Assembly (NCBI RefSeq): GCF_036245865.1
Contig: NZ_BTTW01000005.1
Location: forward strand, 1 to 64,000
Length of the DNA: 64,000 nucleotides
Direction: 5' to 3'
From: Corallococcus caeni
GTDB taxonomy: Bacteria; Myxococcota; Myxococcia; Myxococcales; Myxococcaceae
Shown: in pieces, positions 1-7,936 of the stretch
Layout: the number at the start of each line of letters is the position of its first letter
Position numbering within the stretch: position 1 is the stretch's first letter
Notes under the pieces: generated by a model
Databases searched by the model: none
Seen by the model: the letters and a program-made list of their open reading frames with translations, nothing else
What the model was told of the DNA's origin: nothing
Program-made: the position numbers and the translations under genes

Positions 1-65
1 CGTCCGGCCGCAAGCCGCCGCTCCTCCAGTTGCTGGGTCGTCCAACGCCTCGGCTGCCACGCCAT
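1..65 (-). CDS. N-terminus of a putative IS630-like transposase (partial)
   Basis: An ATG at 65 opens a minus-strand frame of 21 codons that runs off the window edge. It begins MAWQPRRWTTQQLEERRLAA. A basic, Trp-containing start followed by an LEERR-type helix resembles the first residues of the helix-turn-helix region of IS630-family transposases common in myxobacteria. Only the first helix is visible and no catalytic residue is included, so the family is inferred. It sits directly downstream (minus strand) of a truncated Uma2 gene, which fits an insertion. It could also be the start of another HTH protein. Confidence 0.4.
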   Translation of the reverse strand, partial: MAWQPRRWTTQQLEERRLAAG

Positions 66-100
66 GGAAGCGCCCCCTCCATGGAGCAACCGCCGGTCCC

Positions 101-271
101 TTACCCAACTTCCCTGAAGGGGGTTAGGAGCTCGCCTCCCAGACGGTGGGTAACCGTGCCATGCCGCATCGTCGGCCGTGGGCTCGCATACAGCTCCCCC
201 GCGACGATCTCCCCCACGACATGCTCGGGAAGCGCCTCCAAATCCGCATAGGTCGCGGGCTTCTTTCCCAT
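101..271 (-). pseudogene. Uma2-family endonuclease, N-terminal fragment
   Basis: The frame starts at ATG 271 after a GGGGAGA ribosome site and codes for 56 residues. It shows the N-terminal pattern of Uma2/DUF820 PD-(D/E)XK nuclease-like proteins: YADLEALPEHVVGEIVAGEL, then SPRP and H-rich segments that precede the catalytic core. Family members are usually near 180-200 residues, so about two thirds is missing. The stop at 101-103 follows an otherwise family-like FRE segment, and the next plausible frame downstream (65 to 1) looks like a transposase start. The most likely reading is disruption by a mobile element whose end lies between about 66 and 112. The 196 bp between this gene and 468 hold no other gene I can support. 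Confidence 0.55.
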
Positions 272-467
272 CACGTCTCCCCATTCCTCGCCGCCCCCCA
301 CTCTATCCATGGCGGCGAGAGGTAGCACGCCCGTCCGACATGACAGGGCACACGTCCGAAGCCCTACCTTACACGTCTTCCATCGGTTCCCCGCCCAATT
401 CCCTGCCCCACCGCGCCCGCGTGGTTAAGAGGCCCGCATCTTCATCCTCCTTCCACGAAAGGCCCCC

Positions 468-1487
468 ATGGCCACGCCACTCCAGGGTCGTGAAATCCGC
501 CTGAAGTCCCGCCCGCACGGTGAACCCACGCCGGACAACTTCGAGACCGTCACCGTCTCCGTCCCGGAACCCACCGAGGGCCAGGTCCTCGTGCGCAACC
601 ACTTCATGTCCGTGGATCCGTACATGCGCGGCCGCATGAACGACGCGAAGTCCTACGTCCCGCCCTTCAAGCTGGGCGAAGCACTGGACGGCGGCAGCGT
701 GGGCCAGGTCCTCCGCTCGCGCTCGCCCGACTTCAAGGAAGGGGACTTCGTCGTCGGCACCGGCGGCTGGCGCGAGTACGCCGTCGCGCCCGCGAAGCAC
801 TACCAGAAGGCCGACCCGTCCGTGGGCCCGCTCTCCGCGTACCTCGGCGTGCTCGGCATGCCGGGCATGACCGCGTACGTGGGCCTGCTCGACATCGGCA
901 AGCCGAAGGCCGGCGACACCGTCTTCGTGTCCGCCGCGGCGGGCGCTGTCGGCGGCGTCGTGGGACAGATTGCCCGCATCCAGGGCTGCCGCGTGGTGGG
1001 CAGCGTCGGCTCGGACGCGAAGGTGAAGCACGTCCGCGACGACCTGAAGTTCGACGCCGCCCTCAACTACAAGGCCGCCCCCATCGCCGAGTCCCTGGCG
1101 AAGGCCTGCCCGGACGGCATCGACGTCTACTTCGACAACGTGGGCGGCGACCACCTGGAGGCCGCCATCGGCCTGATGAACAACCACGGCCGCATCGTCC
1201 TGTGCGGCTCCATCTCCCAGTACAACGCCACCGACCCCGCACCCGGCCCGCGCAACCTGGGGCTCGCCGTGGGCAAGCGCCTCACCCTCCAGGGATACAT
1301 CATCATGGACCACGCGGACCGCCGCCCGGACTTCCTCCGCGACATGGGCCAGTGGCTGCGCGAGGGCAAGGTGAAGGACGTGTCCACCGTGGTGGACGGC
1401 CTGGACCACGCCGTCGGTGCCTTCATCGGCCTGCTGCGCGGGGACAACACCGGCAAGATGCTGGTGCGCCTGGCCCAGGACGCCTGA
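468..1487 (+). CDS. NADP-dependent oxidoreductase, MDR family (CurA/prostaglandin reductase type)
   Basis: This 339-residue protein belongs to the zinc-free medium-chain dehydrogenase/reductase family that reduces enones and related alpha,beta-unsaturated carbonyls with NADPH. Early motifs include VRNHFMSVDPYMRGRM (about residues 43-58), typical of the leukotriene B4 dehydrogenase/CurA branch. A Rossmann nucleotide loop, AAAGAVGGVVGQIA, lies near 160, followed by DVYFDNVGGDHLEA and the C-terminal GKMLVRL. There is no Cys/His zinc site. Length matches the family (330-345). The ATG at 468 begins the conserved region directly. It precedes the catalase gene by 142 bp, which would fit a shared role in oxidative or electrophile stress, but co-transcription is not shown. 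The natural substrate cannot be read from sequence. Confidence 0.9.
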   Translation: MATPLQGREIRLKSRPHGEPTPDNFETVTVSVPEPTEGQVLVRNHFMSVDPYMRGRMNDAKSYVPPFKLGEALDGGSVGQVLRSRSPDFKEGDFVVGTGGWREYAVAPAKHYQKADPSVGPLSAYLGVLGMPGMTAYVGLLDIGKPKAGDTVFVSAAAGAVGGVVGQIARIQGCRVVGSVGSDAKVKHVRDDLKFDAALNYKAAPIAESLAKACPDGIDVYFDNVGGDHLEAAIGLMNNHGRIVLCGSISQYNATDPAPGPRNLGLAVGKRLTLQGYIIMDHADRRPDFLRDMGQWLREGKVKDVSTVVDGLDHAVGAFIGLLRGDNTGKMLVRLAQDA

Positions 1488-1629
1488 CGCTCGCTGGCCA
1501 ACGTCCCGAACGAACGCAACCGGACACAGCCGCCGCCCTCCGTCCTGCACCTCCCAAAGGCAGACAGCAAGGCGTGCGGCCTCCAGCGCATCCGGCACCC
1601 TGCACGCCCTTTTTGAAGGAGGCAGTGCA

Positions 1630-3744
1630 GTGAGCTCACAGAAGCAGCCGGCCCCGGTGAACGTCGACGAGAAGAGCAAGGACCAGCAGCTCGCGAAGGA
1701 CCGCTCGGAGCCCACGGGCAACTTCCTCACCACGGACCAGGGCATCCGCGTCGAGCACACCGACGACTCGCTCAAGATTGGCGCGCGCGGCCCCACGCTG
1801 CTGGAGGACTTCCACTTCCGCGAGAAGATGACCCGCTTCGACCACGAGCGGATCCCCGAGCGCGTCGTCCATGCGCGCGGCGCGGGCGCCCACGGCTACT
1901 TCCAGGTGTACGAGTCGCAGGCGAAGTACACCCGCGCGAAGTTCCTCCAGGACCCGTCCAAGAAGACGCCTGTCTTCGTGCGCTTCTCCACCGTCGCGGG
2001 CTCGCGCGGCTCCGCGGACACCGTGCGCGACGTGCGCGGCTTCGCGGTGAAGTTCTACACGGAGGAGGGCAACTGGGACCTGGTGGGCAACAACATCCCC
2101 GTCTTCTTCATCCAGGACGGCATCAAATTCCCCGACATCATCCACGCCGCCAAGGCGGAGCCCCACCACGAGATTCCCCAGGCGGCCACCGCGCACGACT
2201 CGTTCTGGGACTTCGTGTCGCTCGTCCCGGAGACCATGCACATGGTCATGTGGACCATGTCCGACCGCGCCATCCCGCGCAGCCTCCGGATGATGCAGGG
2301 CTTCGGCGTCCACACCTTCCGCTTCATCGACGAGAAGAACACCTCGCGCTTCGTGAAGTTCCACTGGAAGCCGCTGTTGGGCACGCACTCGCTCGTCTGG
2401 GATGAAGCGCAGAAGCTGGCGGGCAAGGACCCGGACTTCCACCGCCGCGACCTGTACGAGGCCATCGAGCAGGGGGACTTCCCCGAGTACGAGCTGGGCA
2501 TCCAGATCCTGGAGGAGAAGGACGCGCAGGCGCTGGGCGTGGACCTGCTGGACGCCACCAAGCTCATCCCGGAGGAGGTGGCCCCGGTGATGCCCGTGGG
2601 CAAGCTCACGCTCAACCGCAACCCGACGAACTTCTTCGCGGAGACGGAGCAGGTCGCCTTCTGCGTGGCCAACATCGTGCCGGGCATCGACTTCACGGAT
2701 GATCCGCTGATGCAGGCGCGGCTCTTCTCGTACCTGGACACGCAGCTGACGCGCCTGGGCGGACCGAACTTCGCGGAGATCCCCATCAACCGCCCGCTGG
2801 CGCCGGTGCACAACCACCAGCAGGACGGCTTCGGCCGGCACACGAGCAACGCGGGCCGCGCCAACTACTTCCCCAACTCGCTGGGCGGCGGCTGCCCGTT
2901 CCTCGCGTCCCAGCAGCAGGGCGGCTACGTGCACCACCCGGAGCAGGTGAGCGGAAAGAAGGTGCGCGAGCGCGCCGCCTCCTTCAACGACCACTACAGC
3001 CAGGCGGCGCTGTTCTTCCGCAGCCTCTCCGCGCCGGAGCAGGAGCACCTCATCGACGCCTGCCGCTTCGAACTGGGCAAGGTGGAGACGCGCGCCATCC
3101 AGGAGCGCGTGCTGGAGCACTTCGCGAAGATTGACGCCCTGCTGGTGTCCGCCGTGGCGGAAGGGCTGGGCCTGCCCGCCCCCAAGGCCACGCCCGTCAC
3201 CCCCAAGGGCCCGCCGGCGTCCAAGGCCCTGAGCATGGAGGCGATGAAGCTGGCCATGCCGCCGTCCATCAAGACCCGGAAGATTGGCGTGCTCGTCGCG
3301 GACGGCGTGGACGCGGACGAGTTGATGGCGGTGCGCAAGGAGCTGGAGGCGCAGGGCGCGAAGGTGAAGCTCATCGCCAGGCGCCTGGGCACGGTGAAGG
3401 CCTCCAACGGCAAGGACGTGCCGGTGGACAAGAGCGCGATGACGACGGCGTCCGTGGAGTACGACGGCGTCTTCATCCCCGGCGGCGCCGCGAGCGTGGC
3501 GACGCTGAAGAAGGACGGCGAGTCACGCCACTTCGTGCAGGAGGCCTACCTGCACTGCAAGACGGTGGGCGCGTCCAAGGACGCGGAGGAGCTCTTGAAG
3601 GCCTGCGAAATCGACCCTGCCGCGCCCGGCATCGTCGCGGGCTCCAAGGCGGGCGCTGGCACCGCGCTGGCCACCGCGTTCTCCCAGGCGCTCGCGAAGC
3701 ACCGGCACTGGGACCGCAAGGACAACACCCGCGTCCCGGCCTGA
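1630..3744 (+). CDS. katE: Monofunctional haem catalase, large-subunit HPII type
   Basis: The 704-residue product converts hydrogen peroxide to water and oxygen. The start is GTG 1630, chosen because GAAGGAGG ends seven bases upstream and the catalase N-terminus follows. The distal haem His lies in RIPERVVHARGAGAHGYF, RFSTVAG follows, and the proximal Tyr is in RLFSYLDTQLTRLGGPNF. After the catalase core (roughly residues 40-520) the protein continues with an HPII-type flavodoxin/class I amidotransferase-like domain starting near KIGVLVADGVDADEL, with GVFIPGG further on. That extension and the length identify the large-subunit clade rather than the 480-residue small catalases. An inverted repeat at 3766-3793 follows the stop. 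No OxyR or RpoS-type site was recognised upstream. Confidence 0.95.
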   Translation: MSSQKQPAPVNVDEKSKDQQLAKDRSEPTGNFLTTDQGIRVEHTDDSLKIGARGPTLLEDFHFREKMTRFDHERIPERVVHARGAGAHGYFQVYESQAKYTRAKFLQDPSKKTPVFVRFSTVAGSRGSADTVRDVRGFAVKFYTEEGNWDLVGNNIPVFFIQDGIKFPDIIHAAKAEPHHEIPQAATAHDSFWDFVSLVPETMHMVMWTMSDRAIPRSLRMMQGFGVHTFRFIDEKNTSRFVKFHWKPLLGTHSLVWDEAQKLAGKDPDFHRRDLYEAIEQGDFPEYELGIQILEEKDAQALGVDLLDATKLIPEEVAPVMPVGKLTLNRNPTNFFAETEQVAFCVANIVPGIDFTDDPLMQARLFSYLDTQLTRLGGPNFAEIPINRPLAPVHNHQQDGFGRHTSNAGRANYFPNSLGGGCPFLASQQQGGYVHHPEQVSGKKVRERAASFNDHYSQAALFFRSLSAPEQEHLIDACRFELGKVETRAIQERVLEHFAKIDALLVSAVAEGLGLPAPKATPVTPKGPPASKALSMEAMKLAMPPSIKTRKIGVLVADGVDADELMAVRKELEAQGAKVKLIARRLGTVKASNGKDVPVDKSAMTTASVEYDGVFIPGGAASVATLKKDGESRHFVQEAYLHCKTVGASKDAEELLKACEIDPAAPGIVAGSKAGAGTALATAFSQALAKHRHWDRKDNTRVPA

Positions 3745-3765
3745 GCCCCTGCGCGAAAGAGTGCC

Positions 3766-3793
3766 GTCACCGCGTCCGGTGTGACGCGGTGAC
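3766..3793. terminator. Hairpin between convergent catalase and subtilase genes
   Basis: An 11-bp perfect inverted repeat (GTCACCGCGTC at 3766-3776 and GACGCGGTGAC at 3783-3793) with a 6-base loop lies 22 bases after the catalase stop and covers the last codons of the convergent subtilase gene. There is no T-run on either strand, so it is a possible factor-assisted or bidirectional terminator rather than a canonical intrinsic one. Confidence 0.45.
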
Positions 3794-4480
3794 GCGCCGC
3801 CATCCCGGAGGACAGCCCTCGCGCAGCACCCGCGCCGCCGCGAGGGCGCACGCGTAGCTGCTCGTGAGGGGCTGCTCCTTCCAGGCACCGTCCGCATACA
3901 GCCGCACCGTGGCCGCGTCCTCGACGTGGTCCACGATGTCGCCCTTGCGCAGCGCATGGGCCGTGGCCGCGTCCGCCACCGTCACCACCGACGACATCCC
4001 GGACGGCAGGCCCGACACGGGCCCCGCGGCGCAGAGCACGAGGCTGCCCTGCTCCACCGCCCGGTCCAGCAGCGCGGTGAGGGGCGCCTCGAAGGCGCGG
4101 CCCACGGTGCCCAGGCTCAGGTTGATGACGTCCGGGCGCACCTCCTGCGTCAGCCACTCCAGCGCCTCCAGCAGGCACAGCGAGTCCCCGCGCATCCGCC
4201 CATCCAGCACGCGCGCGACGTACCACTCCACGTCGTCACCGGGGCGGCCCTGGTCCAGCAGGATGCTCAGCACCGCGGTGCCGTGACCGTGCGTGTCCTC
4301 CAGGTCCTCCAGCGCGGAGCCGCCGCCGCACCAGGCGGCCAGCTCCTCACGCGAGTGGACGCGGGACTCCAGCCGCCGCGACTCCCGGTCCAGCGTGAAG
4401 CTGGCCGCTCCGGCAAGCGACAGCCCCGCCCCGCGAAGGAAGCCCACCGACACACCACTGTCCACGATGGCGACCTTCAC
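3767..4480 (-). CDS. Small S8-family subtilase, candidate peptide-maturation protease
   Basis: From GTG 4480 this is 237 residues; an upstream GTG at 4531 would add 17 non-conserved residues and overlap the peptide gene. The subtilisin triad is visible: Asp in VKVAIVDSGV (residue 7), His in DTHGHGTAVLS (66) and Ser in LTSSYACALAAA (207). PDVINLSLG (117-124) is the usual core strand. No signal peptide or transmembrane segment is seen, so it should act in the cytosol. Two oddities: the oxyanion-hole Asn of the usual AAGN motif is Pro (AAGP, 151-154), and the Pro after the catalytic Ser segment is missing. Compact cytosolic subtilases without prodomains are known as leader proteases of modified peptides. 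The gene starts 25 bp after a 64-codon peptide gene on the same strand. The target is inferred, and it may be catalytically weak. Confidence 0.75.
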   Translation of the reverse strand: MKVAIVDSGVSVGFLRGAGLSLAGAASFTLDRESRRLESRVHSREELAAWCGGGSALEDLEDTHGHGTAVLSILLDQGRPGDDVEWYVARVLDGRMRGDSLCLLEALEWLTQEVRPDVINLSLGTVGRAFEAPLTALLDRAVEQGSLVLCAAGPVSGLPSGMSSVVTVADAATAHALRKGDIVDHVEDAATVRLYADGAWKEQPLTSSYACALAAARVLREGCPPGWRRVTASHRTR

Positions 4481-4505
4481 GGGAGTCAGGACCTTGAGAC
4501 GCGGC

Positions 4506-4700
4506 CTAGCAGGAGCCGGAGGAGTCCTCACCCACCGGCATCTTGAGCTGCGTCGGGTAGTAGGTCCCCACCCACTGGGTGCCGTTCCAGGTCCACTGGT
4601 AGCCGTTCATGTACGACGTGGCGCAGGCGTACCCGATGAGGTCCTCGGACCCGCTCACGTCCTCCAGCAGCTTCGACACGTCCTTGCTCGTGAATTTCAA
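4506..4700 (-). CDS. 64-residue aromatic-rich peptide, candidate RiPP precursor or subtilase substrate
   Basis: A TTG start at 4700 follows a GGGAG ribosome site. The first 21 residues are charged and helix-prone (KDVSKLLEDVSGSEDL). The rest is uncharged and aromatic: GYACATSYMNGYQWTWNGTQ, then WVGTYYP, ending in a Ser/Gly-rich tail with a terminal Cys. There are only two Cys (26 and 64) and three Trp (36, 38, 43). This leader/core split resembles ribosomal natural-product precursors. It has no signal peptide. It lies 78 bp after the dihaem cytochrome gene and just before the subtilase, all on the minus strand. I do not recognise the family. It could instead be an inhibitor, chaperone or propeptide-in-trans of the protease. 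No radical-SAM, YcaO, LanM or transporter gene is adjacent. Confidence 0.6.
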   Translation of the reverse strand: MKFTSKDVSKLLEDVSGSEDLIGYACATSYMNGYQWTWNGTQWVGTYYPTQLKMPVGEDSSGSC

Positions 4701-4778
4701 GGGAGCACTCCCGGCGTTGGATGGGGGGAAAGGCGGACAGGAGCCTAGGGGGCTGGGGTCCGCCGGTCCACTTGAGCG

Positions 4779-6017
4779 CTACTTGCAGGTCTTCGCCGGC
4801 AGCGAGTCGATCCAATCCGCGATGAGCTGCGAGCCCTCCGCGTGGTGAACCGTGCGGCCAATCTGCGGCATCATCTTGCCGGACTCCTCCGTGTGCATCC
4901 GGTACCAGAGGATGGACTCCGCGTGGTTGCCGGGGAGGATGTCGAACTCGCCGCCCACGCCGCTGCCCGCGGAGCCCGGGCGCTTGCACTCGCCCAGGCT
5001 GAACATGCTCGTGGTCCCGATGTCGAGGAACAGCTGGCTGGTGACGCCCGCCGTCCCCTTCGGGTTGTGACAATGCGCGCAGTTGATGTCCAGGTACGTG
5101 CGCGCCCGCGTGGTCAGGTCCGCCGCCTGCGGGTCGAACGCGTCCGGCGCCTTCGGCAGGTCCGCCGGGGCGGGCAGCCCGTCCAGCTTGCCCAGCGACG
5201 CCAGGTACTCCAGTTGATCACGCTCCACGCCGCCGTAGGTGTTGTTGTGGTGCAGGTAGCGCGCCTTCACGCCAATGGGGTGCATCACCTGCGCCCCCTG
5301 GTCGTCCAGGAGGTGGTGGCACTGCTGGCACTGGTTCTTGGAGGGCACCGAGTACTTGAACGACCGGCTCTCCCCATCCGTGTCGATGAACGTCACGTCG
5401 CGGGAGCGGCCGCCGGTGGCCAGCGTGGCCTCCGTCTGCTCCGTGTTCCAGACGTACGGCCACGCCTCCCAGCCCGCGGGCTGGTGCACCAGGACGCGCG
5501 TCTCGATGACCCGCACGTCCTGGTCCGGCTTCCGCAGGTCCGCCGGGAAGGCGAACGTCTTGGTGATGAGCGTCCCCACCGGCAGGTCCAGCGCGGCCAT
5601 GGGCTCGTAGTGCGCCGTCTTGCCGGGGGGGATGTAGAGCGTGCGTGACTTGACCGCGTAGTCGGAGAACAGCGCGGTGGACAGCGTGTAGGGCACGTTG
5701 CCCTCCACCGGGACGAGGCCCCCGTCCGCCGGGCTCCCGGTGAACAGCCCGTAGCCCGACAGCGTGTTGGGGATGACCAGCGGGGGGCCCGCGTCCGGCT
5801 CGCCCGCGTCGGGCGTTCCGGAGTCCACGGGCCCCGCGTCCGGTGAACCCGCGTCGGGAACCCCCGCGTCCTCTGTTCCGGCATCCGGCACGGAGGTCCC
5901 CGCGTCGGGTGTGGGCCTGGGGCCTTCCGGGTCGGAGGAACCGCAGGCCGCCAGCGACAGCGCCAGCAGCACCACGGAGAGACGGGGGTTCACGAACGGC
6001 GTCCACATGGGTGTCAC
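4779..6017 (-). CDS. Dihaem cytochrome c lipoprotein, SO_2930/HNE_0200-like family (TIGR03806 type)
   Basis: The 412-residue product has a lipoprotein signal with a lipobox ending LSLAAC. An Asp/Ala/Gly/Pro-rich linker follows (about residues 30-75, repeated PDAG units), then a globular domain. Two haem c sites are visible, CQQCHH near residue 240 and CAHCHN near 320, and the late HTEESGKMMPQIG supplies a candidate axial Met. The pattern matches proteins annotated as the SO_2930 family, known to occur in pairs with a parallel beta-helix protein; the pair's function is unknown. The beta-helix partner lies 15 bp upstream here, so the two are surely co-transcribed. It should be anchored at the cell envelope and carry electrons. 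Family membership is from memory of the motif layout. Confidence 0.8.
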   Translation of the reverse strand: MTPMWTPFVNPRLSVVLLALSLAACGSSDPEGPRPTPDAGTSVPDAGTEDAGVPDAGSPDAGPVDSGTPDAGEPDAGPPLVIPNTLSGYGLFTGSPADGGLVPVEGNVPYTLSTALFSDYAVKSRTLYIPPGKTAHYEPMAALDLPVGTLITKTFAFPADLRKPDQDVRVIETRVLVHQPAGWEAWPYVWNTEQTEATLATGGRSRDVTFIDTDGESRSFKYSVPSKNQCQQCHHLLDDQGAQVMHPIGVKARYLHHNNTYGGVERDQLEYLASLGKLDGLPAPADLPKAPDAFDPQAADLTTRARTYLDINCAHCHNPKGTAGVTSQLFLDIGTTSMFSLGECKRPGSAGSGVGGEFDILPGNHAESILWYRMHTEESGKMMPQIGRTVHHAEGSQLIADWIDSLPAKTCK

Positions 6018-6032
6018 GCTCCCTGACCGCGG

Positions 6033-7586
6033 TTACTGGATGAAGTCGCCAATCGTCAGCGCGGGGCTGAAGCCCGAGCAGTTGAACTCGGCCTTGTTGG
6101 CCGCGTAGTGCCGCGTCTTGGCCCACGCGCCCGGCAGGTTGCCCTGGCCCGCCAGGGTGGCGGCGGCCTGGAGGTCCAGGTCCACGATGGCCGTGGTGGT
6201 GCCCGTGGGCAGCGTGTTGTTGGCGAAGCAGATGTTGATGGGGTTGAGCTGCGCGCGGTCATGGCCGAAGGGATCCAGGCCGTCCCACAGCAGGTGCTCC
6301 ACGCCGAGCGTGCCCTGCGTCTCGCCGTAGGCGTAGAGCGCCGCCAGGGCCGCGCCCAGGGGCCGCAGCGACTGGCTCGTGTTGCCGTTGTCCACGTTGT
6401 CGCCGCTGCCACCCTGGAAGGTGTTGTCGTGGATGCTGATGTCCGCGCTCGCGAAGTTCAGACCGCCCGCGACCCACTGCGCCGGGTCGGACTCGATGGC
6501 GAGGCCGCTCAGCACCGCCACGTCCACCGTGTTGTTGTTCCCCCAGGTGTTGCCCGTCAGCTCCACGCGGCGCGACGCCAGGAGGAACGTGCCCGTGCCC
6601 GCCGGCACCTGCGACACCGTGCTGCTGCTGGACTGGACGGACGCGAAGTTGTTCCGGTTGTTGCCGGTGATGATGTTGTTCTTCACCCGGATGTCCGTCC
6701 CCTTGATGGGGTTGCCCGGCAGGTCGAACACCACCAGGCCCGTGGTGTTGTCCTGGGCGGTGTTGCCCAGCACGTAGGCGTACTTCGTGTTTTCAATCTC
6801 GATGCCCGCCACGTTCTGCTTCGCCACGCTGTTGCGCACGACGGCGTACTGCGTCTGGCCCACGTAGATGCCCGCGTCCGCGGCGTTGTAGGCCTCGCAG
6901 TCCTCGATGAGGACATACTTGGACTTCACCGGGTACAGGCCGTACTTGCCATTGCTCTCCTTGTTGGCCTCCGCCCACTCCGTGCGCACGCCGCGCATCA
7001 CCACGTCCGTGGAGGACTCCACGCGGATGGCGTCCTTCTTGGCGTTCCACACGGCCAGGTTGCTCACCGTGAAGCGGTCACCCACCACGTCCAGGCCGTT
7101 GGAGTTCGCCGCGGCGTTGGTGAACACCAGCACCGTGCTGTCCGCCCCGCCCGTGCCCTCGCCCTTCTTGCCCTTGCCCGCGCCCACCAGCGTGATGCCG
7201 TTCTTGCGGATGGTGATGGCGTTGTCGAAGGTGTACGTGCCCGGCGCCAGGGTGATGGTGGTGCACTCGGCCAGCGTGTTCACCTGGTCCTGGAACGCCT
7301 CTTCCTGGCCCGGCGCGAAGTTCAGCGTCGTCTGCGCCTTCCCCTCGCAGGAGAAGGTGCCCGCGCTGCCGCCATCCCAGGGGATGCCCGTGTCCACGGA
7401 GCCCGCGTCGCTGCCCGCGTCCGTCGTGCCCGCGTCGCTGCCCGCGTCCGTGGTCGTGCCCGCGTCCACCTTCACGCCCGAGTCCGGCGTGGTGTCGTCG
7501 TCATCCGAGCAGGCGGTCAGCGAGAGGGCCCCCACCAGGGCCAGAAGGGTCGCGCTCGTTGCGCGGGTCCACTGCAAACGGGGCAT
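6033..7586 (-). CDS. Parallel beta-helix repeat lipoprotein (TIGR03805 type)
   Basis: ATG 7586 is preceded by GGAGGA and opens directly on a lipoprotein signal (lipobox LSLTAC), which makes it preferable to an in-frame upstream codon at 7694. The 517-residue protein has a short Asp-rich linker with TDAGSDAG repeats, then many right-handed beta-helix turns. These are recognisable as recurring I-x-N/V-x-x-N units such as GIYVGQTQYAVVRNSVAKQN and VAGIEIENTKYAYVLGNTAQ. Such folds often bind polysaccharide, and pectate-lyase-like enzymes share them, but I see no clear catalytic cluster. With the next gene it forms the recurrent beta-helix/dihaem cytochrome pair. One inference is oxidation or sensing of a surface glycan, untested. 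Confidence 0.85.
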   Translation of the reverse strand: MPRLQWTRATSATLLALVGALSLTACSDDDDTTPDSGVKVDAGTTTDAGSDAGTTDAGSDAGSVDTGIPWDGGSAGTFSCEGKAQTTLNFAPGQEEAFQDQVNTLAECTTITLAPGTYTFDNAITIRKNGITLVGAGKGKKGEGTGGADSTVLVFTNAAANSNGLDVVGDRFTVSNLAVWNAKKDAIRVESSTDVVMRGVRTEWAEANKESNGKYGLYPVKSKYVLIEDCEAYNAADAGIYVGQTQYAVVRNSVAKQNVAGIEIENTKYAYVLGNTAQDNTTGLVVFDLPGNPIKGTDIRVKNNIITGNNRNNFASVQSSSSTVSQVPAGTGTFLLASRRVELTGNTWGNNNTVDVAVLSGLAIESDPAQWVAGGLNFASADISIHDNTFQGGSGDNVDNGNTSQSLRPLGAALAALYAYGETQGTLGVEHLLWDGLDPFGHDRAQLNPINICFANNTLPTGTTTAIVDLDLQAAATLAGQGNLPGAWAKTRHYAANKAEFNCSGFSPALTIGDFIQ

Positions 7587-7936
7587 GTCATTCCTCCGCG
7601 AGGCCGCTCCGCATGGGCCGCGGGCAAGCTCCCGGGCCCGCGAAGCAGCGGGAAGGCGGCATGCTCGGAGCAAAGACACACTGACGACAAGCACAAGTTA
7701 CGCGTTTGTGTTTTGACGCGGCGCCCCTTTGCCACGTCTGGAAAAGCACGCGCACGCGGTAAGCCTATCGTCCGCAATGTGTCCGGAACGCGATTGACGC
7801 AAGGCTCCACGGCAGGCGCCCGGGCAGGCGGGGTGGAGGGGCCGCGTGCTCCCCGGAGCCCACCCGGGCGGTCATCTTGAGGAGCAGGTCGCGGCGCGGT
7901 TCCCCCTCTCCCGCGACGGAAAGCAGGAGGACTCCC
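7587..7936. other. 350-bp divergent intergenic region
   Basis: This gap separates the minus-strand beta-helix gene from the plus-strand repeat-protein gene and must hold both promoters. A short AT-richer patch around 7690-7715 contains the dyad CACAA-N9-TTGTG, unusual against the GC-rich surroundings, and is the best guess for promoter or operator DNA. No protein-coding frame with a convincing start and no RNA gene was found. Confidence 0.4.
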
